Assembly: GCA_024742605.1 (NCBI GenBank)
Contig: JANSYC010000003.1
Location: forward strand, 50,073 to 114,072
DNA length: 64,000 nt
From: Alphaproteobacteria bacterium
GTDB taxonomy: Bacteria > Pseudomonadota > Alphaproteobacteria > Thalassobaculales > Thalassobaculaceae
Direction of reading: 5' to 3'
The notes beneath the pieces were generated by a model. That model did not search any database and was not told the origin of the DNA. It worked only from the letters and a program-made list of their open reading frames with translations. Positions 53,806-62,996 of this stretch are shown here, piece after piece; position 1 is the first letter of the stretch; every line of letters begins with the position of its first letter. The translations under genes were made by a program, and so were the position numbers.

Positions 53806-54345
53806 TCAGACCAGCGAGCTAATTCTGGATCCCAGCGCAGCCATGTCGCCGTTGTTCACAACATGGTGGTCGGCCAGCACGATCGGCGGGGCCTTGTCCA
53901 GATTTCGGATTTCGGCGTCGTCCCTGGCGTTCATCTCATCGCGGGTCAGCGGGCGGGCCGGCCGGTTGGAGAGACGCTCGGCTCGAATGTCCCGGTCGGC
54001 ATGCACCGCGATGGTGACCAACGGCAGCCCGGCCTGGGTCAGCACCTCGTATTCCGCGAAGCTGTAGAGCCCGTCGATCAGCACGTCCGCGCCCCGGTCA
54101 AGCGCGGCGGTGATCTTCGGCAGACTGAGTTTGGCCATCGCGGACATGCCGTGAGTCGCGCGCAACTCCTCGCGGACGGCCCGCTCGTTTGTCTGGTTGA
54201 CCTCCAACCCGCGCCGTTCGACCTCTTCCAGCACCACGCCGCCGAAATACACCACCGTGAAGGCGTGCTCCTCGGTGATCAGCCGGACAACCTCCGACTT
54301 GCCGGTCCCGGCCAAACCGACCACCGCAAGTACACGCCTGTTCAC
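53806..54345 (-). CDS. P-loop kinase-like protein (NMP/dephospho-CoA-kinase-type)
   Basis: The 179-residue protein opens with the Walker A loop AVVGLAGTGKSEVVRLI and has the layout of a small nucleotide kinase: a Lys/Arg-rich lid (RLSNRPARPLTRDEMNARDD) and ADVLIDGLYSFAEY as the Walker B region. It resembles uncharacterised dephospho-CoA-kinase-like ATPases. The substrate is unknown. It begins 4 bases after the secA stop on the same strand and is probably co-transcribed with it. Confidence 0.75.
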   Translation of the reverse strand: MNRRVLAVVGLAGTGKSEVVRLITEEHAFTVVYFGGVVLEEVERRGLEVNQTNERAVREELRATHGMSAMAKLSLPKITAALDRGADVLIDGLYSFAEYEVLTQAGLPLVTIAVHADRDIRAERLSNRPARPLTRDEMNARDDAEIRNLDKAPPIVLADHHVVNNGDMAALGSRISSLV

Positions 54346-54349
54346 CGGA

Positions 54350-57103
54350 TCAACCCAGCTTGCCGTGACACTGCTTGTATTTCTTGCCGGATCCGCAGGG
54401 GCAGGGCGCGTTGCGCGGGATTTTGCCCCAGGTTGCCGGATCGTCCCGGTCCATCACGTCGGCGGCGGTCTGCGCGCCGACCGCATTCACAGCGCCGGCG
54501 TGATTGGTCGGCTGATCGTCCTCGACCGTCCCGGTGACCGTGCTGCTGAGCGCGGGATCCTCGCGGGTCAGTTCCACATCCGGTTGGCTCTGGGCGGCCA
54601 TGCGGGCCTGGATTTCCTCGACGCTTGGCGTCCGGATCTCGAGGTGTGATATCACACTGGTCACGGAGCGCCGCAGGTCGGCCAGCAGAGACTCGAACAG
54701 ATTGAACGCCTCGCGCTTGTATTCGTTCAGCGGATCCTTCTGGGCATAGGCTCGCAGATTGATGCCTTGGCGCAGGTGGTCGAGCGACAGCAGATGGTCT
54801 TTCCACTGCTGGTCCAGAATCTGCAGCAGCAGGCTCTTCTCCGCCATCCGCATGACCTCGGGGCCGTAGCTGGCGGCCTTGGCGGCCAGCTTGCGATTGG
54901 ACTCGTCTCGGACCCGTTCCAAAATTTGGCGGTCGGCGATGCCTTCCTCGGCCGCCCAGTCCTTGATCGGCAGATCGAGGGCCAGGAACCGGACGCAATC
55001 CTGATGCAGGCCGTCAAGATCCCATTGTTCGGGATAGGCGTTCTCCGGCATCCGCTCGCTGACGATGTCCTCGATCACCTCGTGGCGCATGTCCGCCACC
55101 GTCTCATGGGCATCGGTCGCCTTCATGATGTCACGGCGCTGTTCGTAGACCACCTTGCGCTGATCGTTCATCACGTCGTCGTATTTCAGAAGCTGCTTGC
55201 GGATTTCGAAGTTCCGCGCCTCGACCTTCTGCTGCGCCTTCTCAAGCGCCTTGTTGATCCAGGGGTGGACGATCGCCTCGCCCTCCTGCAGACCCAGGCG
55301 CTTCAGCATGCCGTCCATACGCTCGGAGCCGAAGATCCGCATCAGATCGTCTTCCAGCGACAGGAAGAACTTCGAATGTCCCGGATCGCCCTGACGTCCC
55401 GATCGGCCGCGCAGCTGGTTGTCGATCCGGCGGCTTTCATGTCGTTCGGTGGCAAGCACGAACAGCCCGCCCGCGGCGAGCGCCTTCTGCTTTTCCTGGG
55501 CGATCTCGGAATGGATTCGATCGGTGATCTTCTGCCGCTCGTCCGGATCCTCGACGTCGGTGGTCTCCTGCAGGATTCGCATGTCGACGTTACCGCCGAG
55601 CTGAATGTCGGTGCCGCGACCGGCCATGTTGGTGGCGATCGTCACCGCCCCCGGCAGGCCGGCCTTGGCGATGATGCCGGCTTCCTGCTCGTGGAACCGG
55701 GCGTTCAGTACCTGATGCGGGATCTTCTTCTTCTTCAGCAGTTCGGAGACCCGCTCGGACTTCTCGATCGACACGGTACCGACCAGCACCGGCTGACCCC
55801 GGCCGCGGCATTCCTCGATCTGGGCCACCACCGCGTCGTACTTCTCGCGCGCGCTGCGGTAGACCTCGTCGTCCTCGTCCAGGCGCTTGATCACGACATT
55901 GGTCGGGATCTCGACGACTTCGAGCTCATAGATCTCCTGGAACTCGGCGGCTTCCGTCATCGCCGTGCCGGTCATGCCGGCCAACTTCGGATAGAGCCGG
56001 AAGTAGTTCTGGAAGGTGATTGAGGCGAGGGTCTGGTTCTCGTTCTGGATCGTGACCCGTTCCTTGGCCTCCAGCGCCTGATGCAGCCCGTCGGAATAGC
56101 GGCGTCCGTCCATCGCGCGTCCGGTGAACTCATCGATGATCAGGACCTTGTCGTCTTTGATCATGTAGTCCTTGTCACGGGTGAACATCTTGTGGGCGCG
56201 CAGCGCCTGGTTCACATGGTGCACGAGGCTGACATTCTGAATGTCGTACAGCCCACCTTCTTCGAGCACGCCGTGCTCGTTCAGAAGGCGTTCGATGGTT
56301 TCGGTGCCCTGGTCGGTCAGAGTGCAGGACCGCTGCTTCTCGTCCAGTTCGAAATCCTCAGGCGCGAGAAACTCGATCAAAGGATCGACCTTGAGATACA
56401 GATCAGAGCTGCTGTCGGACGGCCCGGAGATGATTAAGGGTGTCCGGGCTTCGTCCACCAAGATCGAGTCGACCTCGTCGACGATCGCGTAGGAGAAGTC
56501 CCGTTGGACCATGTCCTCAAGGCGGAATTTCATATTGTCGCGGAGATAGTCGAAGCCGAATTCGTTGTTGGTGCCGTAGGTCACGTCGCAGGCATAGGCG
56601 GCCTGACGATTCCGGTCGGCCAGATCGTGCACGATGCAGCCCACGGTCAGCCCCAGAAACTCATAGACCCGGCCCATCCAGGCGCTGTCGCGGCTGGCGA
56701 GGTAGTCGTTGACCGTCACCACGTGCACGCCCTTGCCGGTCAGTGCGTTCAGGTAGACCGGCAGGGTCGCGACCAGGGTCTTGCCCTCGCCGGTCTTCAT
56801 CTCGGAGATCTTGCCCTCGTGGAGCACCATGCCGCCGATCAGCTGCACATCGAAATGGCGCTGGCCGAGTGTCCGACGGGCAGCCTCACGCACGACCGCG
56901 AAGGCCTCCACGAGAAGATCGTCCAAGCTCTCGCCCGCGGCATGACGCTGCTTGAAGATGTCGGTCTTGCCGCGCAGCTCTTCGTCCGAGAGGGCCTGGA
57001 TTTCAGGCTCAAGCGCGTTGATCGCTTCGACCGGTTTGTGGAAGCGTTTGAGTACACGATCATTTTGCGACCCGAAGAGGGCCTTGGCGATGGCGCCGAA
57101 CAT
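54350..57103 (-). CDS. secA: Preprotein translocase ATPase SecA
   Basis: The 917-residue motor drives proteins through Sec[17 protein letters not shown] is the Walker A loop, [16 protein letters not shown] the DEAD-box-type motif [15 protein letters not shown] and [10 protein letters not shown] the helicase motifs of the second nucleotide-binding fold. The C-terminus is intact with the SEC-C zinc site [14 protein letters not shown], needed for SecB and lipid contact. Length is normal for Alphaproteobacteria. It has its own strong promoter at 57155-57183. Confidence 0.98.
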   Translation of the reverse strand: MFGAIAKALFGSQNDRVLKRFHKPVEAINALEPEIQALSDEELRGKTDIFKQRHAAGESLDDLLVEAFAVVREAARRTLGQRHFDVQLIGGMVLHEGKISEMKTGEGKTLVATLPVYLNALTGKGVHVVTVNDYLASRDSAWMGRVYEFLGLTVGCIVHDLADRNRQAAYACDVTYGTNNEFGFDYLRDNMKFRLEDMVQRDFSYAIVDEVDSILVDEARTPLIISGPSDSSSDLYLKVDPLIEFLAPEDFELDEKQRSCTLTDQGTETIERLLNEHGVLEEGGLYDIQNVSLVHHVNQALRAHKMFTRDKDYMIKDDKVLIIDEFTGRAMDGRRYSDGLHQALEAKERVTIQNENQTLASITFQNYFRLYPKLAGMTGTAMTEAAEFQEIYELEVVEIPTNVVIKRLDEDDEVYRSAREKYDAVVAQIEECRGRGQPVLVGTVSIEKSERVSELLKKKKIPHQVLNARFHEQEAGIIAKAGLPGAVTIATNMAGRGTDIQLGGNVDMRILQETTDVEDPDERQKITDRIHSEIAQEKQKALAAGGLFVLATERHESRRIDNQLRGRSGRQGDPGHSKFFLSLEDDLMRIFGSERMDGMLKRLGLQEGEAIVHPWINKALEKAQQKVEARNFEIRKQLLKYDDVMNDQRKVVYEQRRDIMKATDAHETVADMRHEVIEDIVSERMPENAYPEQWDLDGLHQDCVRFLALDLPIKDWAAEEGIADRQILERVRDESNRKLAAKAASYGPEVMRMAEKSLLLQILDQQWKDHLLSLDHLRQGINLRAYAQKDPLNEYKREAFNLFESLLADLRRSVTSVISHLEIRTPSVEEIQARMAAQSQPDVELTREDPALSSTVTGTVEDDQPTNHAGAVNAVGAQTAADVMDRDDPATWGKIPRNAPCPCGSGKKYKQCHGKLG

Positions 57104-57154
57104 ATGGCTTCCCCGAGACAGGCGGACCTAAAAAGTGGCCGGAAACGAACCCGA

Positions 57155-57183
57155 CAGATAGGGGGTCCCCCTGGTCCTGTCAA
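57155..57183 (-). promoter_or_regulatory. Strong sigma-70 promoter for secA with palindromic spacer
   Basis: On the minus strand a perfect TTGACA (57183-57178) is followed after 17 bases by TATCTG (57160-57155). The spacer contains the 11-base palindrome GGGGGACCCCC at 57161-57171 immediately next to the -10. Leader length to the secA ATG is about 45 bases. Confidence 0.6.
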
Positions 57184-57361
57184 CGCGAGCCGTGTCGCAC
57201 GGGCCGATGGAGCCGTCCAGTCAATCCCAGCCCTGGTGCGGCTTTCGTTGCAGTTTCGTGGTTAACAAATCATTATCGTTAAATCAGGTGGGCCGATCAA
57301 AGGGGAACGGACAAAAAAGTCCGACCAAGAAGTCGCATGATCTTCCAGAATGGAGGTTTGC

Positions 57362-58189
57362 ATGGTGGACGGGATTCAAAGCACACGTGTAACCGGTTCC
57401 GTAGGTGGTCGCGTCGGCTCACCGACAACGGAGCATGAGTTTTTCCGCGTTCGGCGTCGCAATGGCCAAGACCGTGGCGGTCAAGAAACGTCAGGCCGCC
57501 AGCGCCCAAGTTTCCAAAGAGCGAACGGAGCGGCTGCCTATGGACAGGTCGCTCGCGCGACGGCCCCAGACGAAGCCCAGGTCGTCCTCTCGCGGTCGGC
57601 CGCGATCCTGGTCGACGGCAATCTCGAAAGCGTGATGCGTCGTGCGACCGAAGCGATCCGTGCTTTGGCGGAGTCCCTGCTCGGTGTGTCGAGAACCCGT
57701 TCCGACGGCCTGGTCGAGGTCTTCCAGACCGAGGCGTTCGAATGGGTGCGCCAGGCCCTCGCCCGGTATACGGCCTATTCCGACAAGCACGACGATCTCC
57801 CGATGGGGCTTTCCTTTGAAGACGTCCGGCTTTCGGTGGATCAGGATTTGGGCCTGTTGGATATCGAGGTCGGCGGGGTTCATTTCAGGAACAAGTTCGA
57901 GTTCCGGACGGACGCTGTTGTGTTCGATGTCCGCGGCACGGAGGCGGTTCATCGACCGCGTCCGGGATTCTTTGTCGATACCGGATCACACGGTGCCGAC
58001 ACCGCCGACGACATTATCGTCAAGGTCCGAACCGATCTGCATGAGTTCGGCGGTGGGGCTCGTACCGGCGGGGTCGCCGTCATGATCCGGTCCGATGCGA
58101 GCGCCTATTCCCGACGTAACGGCACGGCCTACATGGTGGACATGGATATCCTCGTACCCTTCGATGAAAACTGGACGGGCGAGCGTTAG
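57362..58189 (+). CDS. Unrecognised protein
   Basis: I do not recognise this 275-residue protein. The first ~75 residues are polar, low in order and rich in Arg, Gly and Gln. A helical part follows (VLSRSAAILVDGNLESVMRR and EAFEWVRQALARYTAY), then a beta-rich C-terminal domain (LSVDQDLGLLDIEVGGVHFRNKF and GTAYMVDMDILVPF). It has no signal peptide or membrane span. GGAGG just before the ATG at 57362 is a strong ribosome binding site. It is divergent from secA; TGGTTAAC at 57259-57266 upstream resembles a CtrA half-site. Confidence 0.7.
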   Translation: MVDGIQSTRVTGSVGGRVGSPTTEHEFFRVRRRNGQDRGGQETSGRQRPSFQRANGAAAYGQVARATAPDEAQVVLSRSAAILVDGNLESVMRRATEAIRALAESLLGVSRTRSDGLVEVFQTEAFEWVRQALARYTAYSDKHDDLPMGLSFEDVRLSVDQDLGLLDIEVGGVHFRNKFEFRTDAVVFDVRGTEAVHRPRPGFFVDTGSHGADTADDIIVKVRTDLHEFGGGARTGGVAVMIRSDASAYSRRNGTAYMVDMDILVPFDENWTGER

Positions 58190-58371
58190 CCCCGGCAACC
58201 GTCAACCGGGACAGGGCGCCTCGGACATCGGCGGGCACTGGTGAGCAGGCGGGCCGACGACTTGTGAGCTTTCGGCTGATCTGCTACCCCTCCGGACGAC
58301 CTGCGCGGAAGGTATTCCGCGTGTGTTCGGTGCGAACCGATCACGGCCATTTCACCACGACGGAGCTCTCG

Positions 58372-59298
58372 ATGTCCGCTAAACGGTCCTCTTTCTTCCG
58401 CAGCTACCGGCTGCTGACGGCGCTGCTTGGAAGCGCCTTGGCATTGACCGTCCTCGCATCGGCCCCGTCGATGGCCCAAACCACCGCCCCTGCGCCGAGC
58501 GCGCAGCAAATCGACCCGAACGCCACCGTGGTGGCCAAGGTCGGAGACACGCCGGTTTATCTGGTCGACCTGTTGCAGATGATGGACGAGCTGCCGGCGC
58601 AGTATCGTCAGGTGCCCTTCCAGCAGATCTATCCGGCCCTGCTGGAGCGCGCGGTCGATACCAAGTTGTTGGCCGCCGCAGCGCGCAAAAGCGACATCGT
58701 CAAGGACGAGGCTGTTCAGCGCCGCATTCAATCGGCCGAGGACCGGGTTCTGTCGCAGGCATGGCTGAACACCTCAATTGCCGCGCAGATCACCGACGAT
58801 CTGATCGAGGAGCGTTATGCCAGCGTCTCGGCAGAGCAGGCGGGCGGTGAAGAGATGAACGCGCGTCACATCCTTTTGGAGACCGAGGCCGACGCCAAGC
58901 AGGTCATCGAAGATCTGCAGGCCGGTGCGGACTTCGCCGAATTGGCCAAGGAGCGGTCGACCGGACCTTCGGCGGTCGAAGGCGGAGATCTCGGCTGGTT
59001 TGCAAAGGGCCAGATGGTTCCGGCATTCGAGGCCGCGACCCTTGCTTTGGAGCCGGGAAAGTTTACCGAGGAACCGGTCCAGACCCAGTTCGGCTGGCAC
59101 GTGATCCTTCTGGAGGACAAGCGCACCGCCGAGGCGCCGCCTTTGGACCAGATGCGGGATCAGATTACCGCGAACCTGACCCGGGAACTGATCGAGCAGA
59201 AACTGGCGGAACTGCGGAAGGATGCCGATATTCAGACGTTCAATCTGGACGGTACCGTGCCGAACGCAACTCCGGTCCCGGCGCCGGCTCCCGAGTGA
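58372..59298 (+). CDS. Periplasmic peptidyl-prolyl isomerase (parvulin/SurA-like)
   Basis: The 308-residue protein has a signal peptide (basic start, then LLTALLGSALALTVLASAPSMA, cleavage near residue 36), a helical chaperone-like N-terminal region and one parvulin domain: NARHILLETEADAKQVIEDL, FAELAKERSTGPSAVEGGDL, GWFAKGQMVPAFE and FGWHVILLEDKR. It should assist folding of exported proteins. The position between secA and argJ is typical for Alphaproteobacteria. The tail after residue 290 is Pro/Ala-rich. Confidence 0.92.
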   Translation: MSAKRSSFFRSYRLLTALLGSALALTVLASAPSMAQTTAPAPSAQQIDPNATVVAKVGDTPVYLVDLLQMMDELPAQYRQVPFQQIYPALLERAVDTKLLAAAARKSDIVKDEAVQRRIQSAEDRVLSQAWLNTSIAAQITDDLIEERYASVSAEQAGGEEMNARHILLETEADAKQVIEDLQAGADFAELAKERSTGPSAVEGGDLGWFAKGQMVPAFEAATLALEPGKFTEEPVQTQFGWHVILLEDKRTAEAPPLDQMRDQITANLTRELIEQKLAELRKDADIQTFNLDGTVPNATPVPAPAPE

Positions 59299-59322
59299 TC
59301 GGGCCCGGTCGGCCGGGTTCGA

Positions 59323-60600
59323 ATGGGTTCAAACGCGGCTGAGGTCCGCCTGGAGGGTTCTGTGGCTTCGCTTCCCGTCTCGCCTTTGGCGCCTTCAGCC
59401 TTCCCCGAACTGCCTGCCCTCCCAGGCTGCCGTTTTGCGGCGGTCGAGGCCAATATCCGTTACAAGGGGCGGACCGATCTCTTGCTCGGGACTTTTGTCG
59501 CCGGCACCCAGGTCGCAGGCGTTCTGACCCGCAATCAGATGCCGGGGGCGCCGATCGACTGGTGCCGGGCGCAATTGCCGAAAGGTCTGGCGCGCGGGCT
59601 GGTGGTGAATGCCGGCAATGCGAATGTCTTCACCGGTGCCCACGGCCGCACGGCCTGCGAGGAAACCGCCAAGGCCGCAGCAGCCCTGCTCGGCTGTGCA
59701 CCCGCCGAAATCCTGCTGGCCTCGACCGGTGTGATCGGGGAGCCGCTGGCCTATGAGCGGATCGTCTCCGGTCTTCCCAAGGCGCAGGCCGCGCTTTCCG
59801 ATGACGCATGGGCGGGCGCGGCTCGGGCGATCATGACCACCGATACCTTCCCGAAGGCGTCCACGCGAACGGCGAAGATCGGCGGTGTGTCCGCAACCAT
59901 CAACGGGATTGCCAAGGGCTCCGGGATGATCGCGCCGGATATGGCGACCATGCTGGCCTTCGTGGCGACCGATGCGAGGATCCCGGCTGCGGTCCTGCAG
60001 TCCCTGCTAAGCCGATCGACCCAGCGCAGCTTCAACGCCATCACCGTGGACAGCGACAGCTCGACCAGCGACACGGTCCTGCTGTTCGCGACGGGCGCGG
60101 GACCGGCGCATGTCGAGATCACCCGCGCTGCAGATCCGGCCTTGCGGGATTTCAAGAGCAAGCTTGATGAGGTGTTGCTCGATCTTGCGCTCCAGGTGGT
60201 GCGGGACGGGGAAGGTGCGCAGAAGCTGATCAAGATCGATGTGACCGGCGCCGCCAGCGCGCGGGCTGCCGCCGCCATCGGCCGCACCATCGCGGACAGC
60301 CCATTGGTGAAAACTGCGATCGCCGGAGAGGATGCGAACTGGGGGCGGATCGTCATGGCGGTTGGCAAATCGGGCCAGAAGGCGGATCGCGACAAGCTGC
60401 GGGTCGATATCGGCGGCGTGGCCGTGGCGCGCGATGGCATGCGGGTCGAAGGCTATGACGAGGCGCCGGTGGCGGCCCATATGAAGGGCAAGGAGATCGA
60501 CATCGCCGTCGATGTGGGGATCGGTCGGGGCAAGGCCACGATCTGGACCTGCGATCTGACCCATGGCTATATCGACATCAACGCCGACTACCGGAGCTGA
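59323..60600 (+). CDS. argJ: Bifunctional ornithine acetyltransferase / N-acetylglutamate synthase
   Basis: The 425-residue protein moves the acetyl group from N-acetylornithine to glutamate in arginine synthesis and can also make N-acetylglutamate from acetyl-CoA. KGSGMIAPDMATMLAF holds the self-cleavage site before the Thr nucleophile (ATML) that yields alpha and beta chains, and GEDANWGRI is the oxyanion-side signature. Length is normal. mutT follows after 5 bases. Confidence 0.95.
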   Translation: MGSNAAEVRLEGSVASLPVSPLAPSAFPELPALPGCRFAAVEANIRYKGRTDLLLGTFVAGTQVAGVLTRNQMPGAPIDWCRAQLPKGLARGLVVNAGNANVFTGAHGRTACEETAKAAAALLGCAPAEILLASTGVIGEPLAYERIVSGLPKAQAALSDDAWAGAARAIMTTDTFPKASTRTAKIGGVSATINGIAKGSGMIAPDMATMLAFVATDARIPAAVLQSLLSRSTQRSFNAITVDSDSSTSDTVLLFATGAGPAHVEITRAADPALRDFKSKLDEVLLDLALQVVRDGEGAQKLIKIDVTGAASARAAAAIGRTIADSPLVKTAIAGEDANWGRIVMAVGKSGQKADRDKLRVDIGGVAVARDGMRVEGYDEAPVAAHMKGKEIDIAVDVGIGRGKATIWTCDLTHGYIDINADYRS

Positions 60601-60605
60601 CACGG

Positions 60606-61007
60606 GTGAAGATCGTTCTGGTGGTGGCCGTGGTGCTGGTCGACTCGGACGGCCGAGTGCTGATCGCCAAGCGTCCGGAAGGCAAGGCGATGGCCGGGCT
60701 CTGGGAGTTTCCCGGCGGCAAGGTCGATCCGGGAGAGACCCCGGAAGCCGCCCTGATCCGGGAGCTCAAGGAGGAGCTCGGCGTGGACACGGCGGAATCC
60801 TGTCTCGCGCCACTGACCTTTGCCAGCCATGCCTACGATGATTTCCACCTGCTGATGCCACTTTATGTCTGTCGGCGCTGGAAAGGTATCGTGACCCCCC
60901 AGGAAGGCCAGGAGGTCACGTGGGTGCGGCCGATGCGGCTCAGCGACTATCCGATGCCGCCGGCCGACAAGCCCTTGATCGCGATGATCCGGGACATCAT
61001 CGGCTGA
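60606..61007 (+). CDS. mutT: 8-oxo-dGTP diphosphatase (Nudix)
   Basis: The 133-residue protein removes oxidised dGTP from the nucleotide pool. The full Nudix box GGKVDPGETPEAALIRELKE (continuing ELGV) is present, preceded by EFPGGKVD context and LLIAKRPEGKAMAGLWEFPG, the usual MutT lead. The start is a GTG 5 bases after argJ, so the genes are one operon. A role in DNA repair via nucleotide cleansing is well supported for the family. Confidence 0.92.
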   Translation: MKIVLVVAVVLVDSDGRVLIAKRPEGKAMAGLWEFPGGKVDPGETPEAALIRELKEELGVDTAESCLAPLTFASHAYDDFHLLMPLYVCRRWKGIVTPQEGQEVTWVRPMRLSDYPMPPADKPLIAMIRDIIG

Positions 61008-61014
61008 GGGGATG

Positions 61015-61032
61015 CGGGCCGCTTCAGGCCCG
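61015..61032. repeat. Short GC-rich inverted repeat after mutT
   Basis: CGGGCC at 61015-61020 and GGCCCG at 61027-61032 flank a 6-base loop, between mutT and the convergent small gene whose stop lies in the loop. No T-run follows on either strand, so a terminator role is only possible. Confidence 0.35.
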
Positions 61033-61197
61033 TCCCAGGAAGCCGGCGATGCGCCTGCGGGTCGACCGCCGGGCGTCCCGGTTGCTGTGCGAGAGCTCGC
61101 CGCTCGGACGGTCGTGTCTGGCACCGACCGGGCCGTTCGAGTCGAGTGGCAGGAATTGGGCACCGCGCAGAAGCCAAAAGATCTGGTCACCAGTCAT
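61024..61197 (-). CDS. Small hypothetical protein, 57 residues
   Basis: A 57-residue frame begins MTGDQIFWLLRGAQFLPLDS and has a basic, Arg-rich C-terminus (RDARRSTRRRIAGFLGR). It is not a recognised family. The start is supported by TGAGGAGAA placed at good distance before the ATG at 61197, a better ribosome binding site than chance would usually give. It is convergent with mutT and divergent from the LysR gene at 61319. Confidence 0.5.
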   Translation of the reverse strand: MTGDQIFWLLRGAQFLPLDSNGPVGARHDRPSGELSHSNRDARRSTRRRIAGFLGRA

Positions 61198-61318
61198 TTT
61201 AGTTCTCCTCAGGTTGAAGAGCGGCTGTTCGGCGCGCTCTGATGTGTAAGAACCTGATGTTTTTCGGCACATCTCTCAAACGATGCTTTCTCATCGAATA
61301 TGTGAGATAATCTATCCT

Positions 61319-62251
61319 ATGAAACGCGATCTCCCCTCCCTGAACGCCCTGCGCGCCTTCGAAGCTGCGGCCCGGCTCGGCAGTTTCAGCAAGGCGGCGG
61401 ATGAGTTGTCCGTGACCCATGCAGCGATCAGTCACCAGATTCGCGGGCTTGAGGACTGGTTCGATCAATCTCTGTTCCATAGGGAGCATCGGCTCGTGCG
61501 CTTGACTGAGGCCGGTGGCGAGTTGCTGCCGGTGATGACAGATGCGCTCGACCGGATCGCCGAGCGGGTCGAGCGGCTGCGCGACCCGGACCGACGAACG
61601 GTTCTGACCATCTCCTCCGCCCCGTCGATCGCCTATCGATGGATCGTGCCGCGCCTGATGCGGTTCAGCACGGAGCATCGCGGGATCGATGTCCGCCTGC
61701 AGCATTCCATGCAGGTGATCGACAATCTCTCCCGCTCACGTGTGGATGTCGCGATCCGGCATGGGCGCGGGGGATGGGCGGGGATCGACGAGACCCGACT
61801 GTTACCGGGCTACGGACAGCCGATTGCCTCGCCGGGCCTGCTGGCGACCCACGGATACGCCGACCGGGATCTGCCGCTGACCGCCCGGCAGATCGCCGGC
61901 CTGCCCCTCCAGCATGAGGACACCCGGCAGTTCTGGGCTGGATGGTTCGCGGAGGGCGGCGTGCATGACGCGGATACCGATCAGGGGGCCGTGTTCGACG
62001 GGTCCGGCTCGATCATAGAGATGGCGCTGTCCGGTCAGGCTTGTGTGATCGGGCGGATCGCCCTGGCGGAAAACGAGATCAAGTCTGGGGCCCTCAAGCT
62101 GCTGTCGCACCGAAAGTTGAGTCCGGACACTGCCTACTGGTTCCTGTCGGATGTGGCTCGGAGGGACGAGCCGGCGATCGGGGCGCTGCGCGAATTTCTG
62201 GTGGCGGAAGCGGAGGCGGTCGATCTGCCGGATATCAGCCCGGATCCGTGA
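61319..62251 (+). CDS. LysR-family regulator, GcvA type
   Basis: The 310-residue protein has a LysR DNA-binding domain starting LPSLNALRAFEAAARLGSFS and continuing VTHAAISHQIRGLEDW, and a GcvA-like effector domain (LTISSAPSIAYRWIVPRLMRF and RHGRGGWAGIDETRLL). The pattern LNALRAFEAAAR is the GcvA/AmpR branch. Its target is not evident; the divergent small gene and the flavoprotein gene to the right are the candidates. Its 3' end overlaps the convergent TetR gene by 17 bases. Confidence 0.88.
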   Translation: MKRDLPSLNALRAFEAAARLGSFSKAADELSVTHAAISHQIRGLEDWFDQSLFHREHRLVRLTEAGGELLPVMTDALDRIAERVERLRDPDRRTVLTISSAPSIAYRWIVPRLMRFSTEHRGIDVRLQHSMQVIDNLSRSRVDVAIRHGRGGWAGIDETRLLPGYGQPIASPGLLATHGYADRDLPLTARQIAGLPLQHEDTRQFWAGWFAEGGVHDADTDQGAVFDGSGSIIEMALSGQACVIGRIALAENEIKSGALKLLSHRKLSPDTAYWFLSDVARRDEPAIGALREFLVAEAEAVDLPDISPDP

Positions 62252-62885
62252 ACCGGTCCATGAAGGCTTCGAACTCGATCAGGTCTTCGGGTTTCGGCTC
62301 GACCCCGGAGAATCCCCGCAGATACTCCGTGGCATAGGCCCGCCGCGCCGCCACGGGTTCGGTGACCTCTAGCGCGTAGTAGCCGATCTGGGTGAAATAC
62401 AGGATTCGCGCGCGGATGAACGCATCGGTCTCGGCGAACCCATGGCGGCGAAACATGCCGGCGATCGCATCGACACGTGCCGTGTCCGCGGTATCAATCT
62501 CGGCCCGCACCGCGTCCGACCGGCGGGCCCATTCCCGGATCGCGAAATCCAACCTCGGATCGAACAGCTCCGGATCGAACCAGCACTCGGCAATCGCCAG
62601 GATGTTGCGGTTGATGCTGGGTGAGGGCCGGGCGGCGCGGGCCAGGATGGCGGCTGTGTTCTTCTCGCGCCATTGGCTGAGCATCTGATCCAGAAGATCG
62701 GCCCGGCTCTTGAAATACCAATAGAAACTGGACCGCGAGACCCCTAGCGTGGCGGCCAGAGTCAACACTTTCACCGCCGGCATCCCCTCCTGGACTGCAA
62801 CCTCCTGCGCTGCCCGGAGCCAGTCGTCTTGGCTGACCTTGGTATGAGGATATGGGCTGGCTTGAGTGGATATGTTGGAGGCCAT
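62235..62885 (-). CDS. TetR-family transcriptional regulator
   Basis: The 216-residue protein has a TetR helix-turn-helix (WLRAAQEVAVQEGMPAVKVL followed by ATLGVSRSSFYWYFKSRADLL, residues about 23-65) and a helical ligand-binding domain with REWARRSDAVR. The genes are divergent: the flavoprotein start at 62997 is 111 bases away, with a clear inverted repeat between. It probably represses that gene and itself. Confidence 0.88.
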   Translation of the reverse strand: MASNISTQASPYPHTKVSQDDWLRAAQEVAVQEGMPAVKVLTLAATLGVSRSSFYWYFKSRADLLDQMLSQWREKNTAAILARAARPSPSINRNILAIAECWFDPELFDPRLDFAIREWARRSDAVRAEIDTADTARVDAIAGMFRRHGFAETDAFIRARILYFTQIGYYALEVTEPVAARRAYATEYLRGFSGVEPKPEDLIEFEAFMDRFTDPG

Positions 62886-62920
62886 GGGGGATCCAAAAAA
62901 ACATCACGTGCGGCAAAGTA

Positions 62921-62936
62921 TGGACATAAGTGTCTA
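62921..62936. promoter_or_regulatory. Candidate TetR operator
   Basis: TGGACATAAGTGTCTA is a 16-base imperfect palindrome: TGGACA and TGTCTA match as inverted arms at five of six bases around TAAG. It sits 36 bases upstream of the TetR start and 60 bases upstream of the flavoprotein start, the expected place for a shared operator. A second short palindrome, GTCTAGAC, overlaps it at 62932-62939. Confidence 0.5.
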
Positions 62937-62996
62937 GACTTCGTCAAATATCTCTCCTAGCGTTCTCCGAGTGAGACCGGTCGAAGGAGAGCGCCC

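Noticed and set aside
52163..54067. 634-residue plus-strand frame across the D-2-hydroxyacid dehydrogenase gene
   Set aside because: The opposite strand encodes a full FAD-linked dehydrogenase with all motifs; this frame has none.
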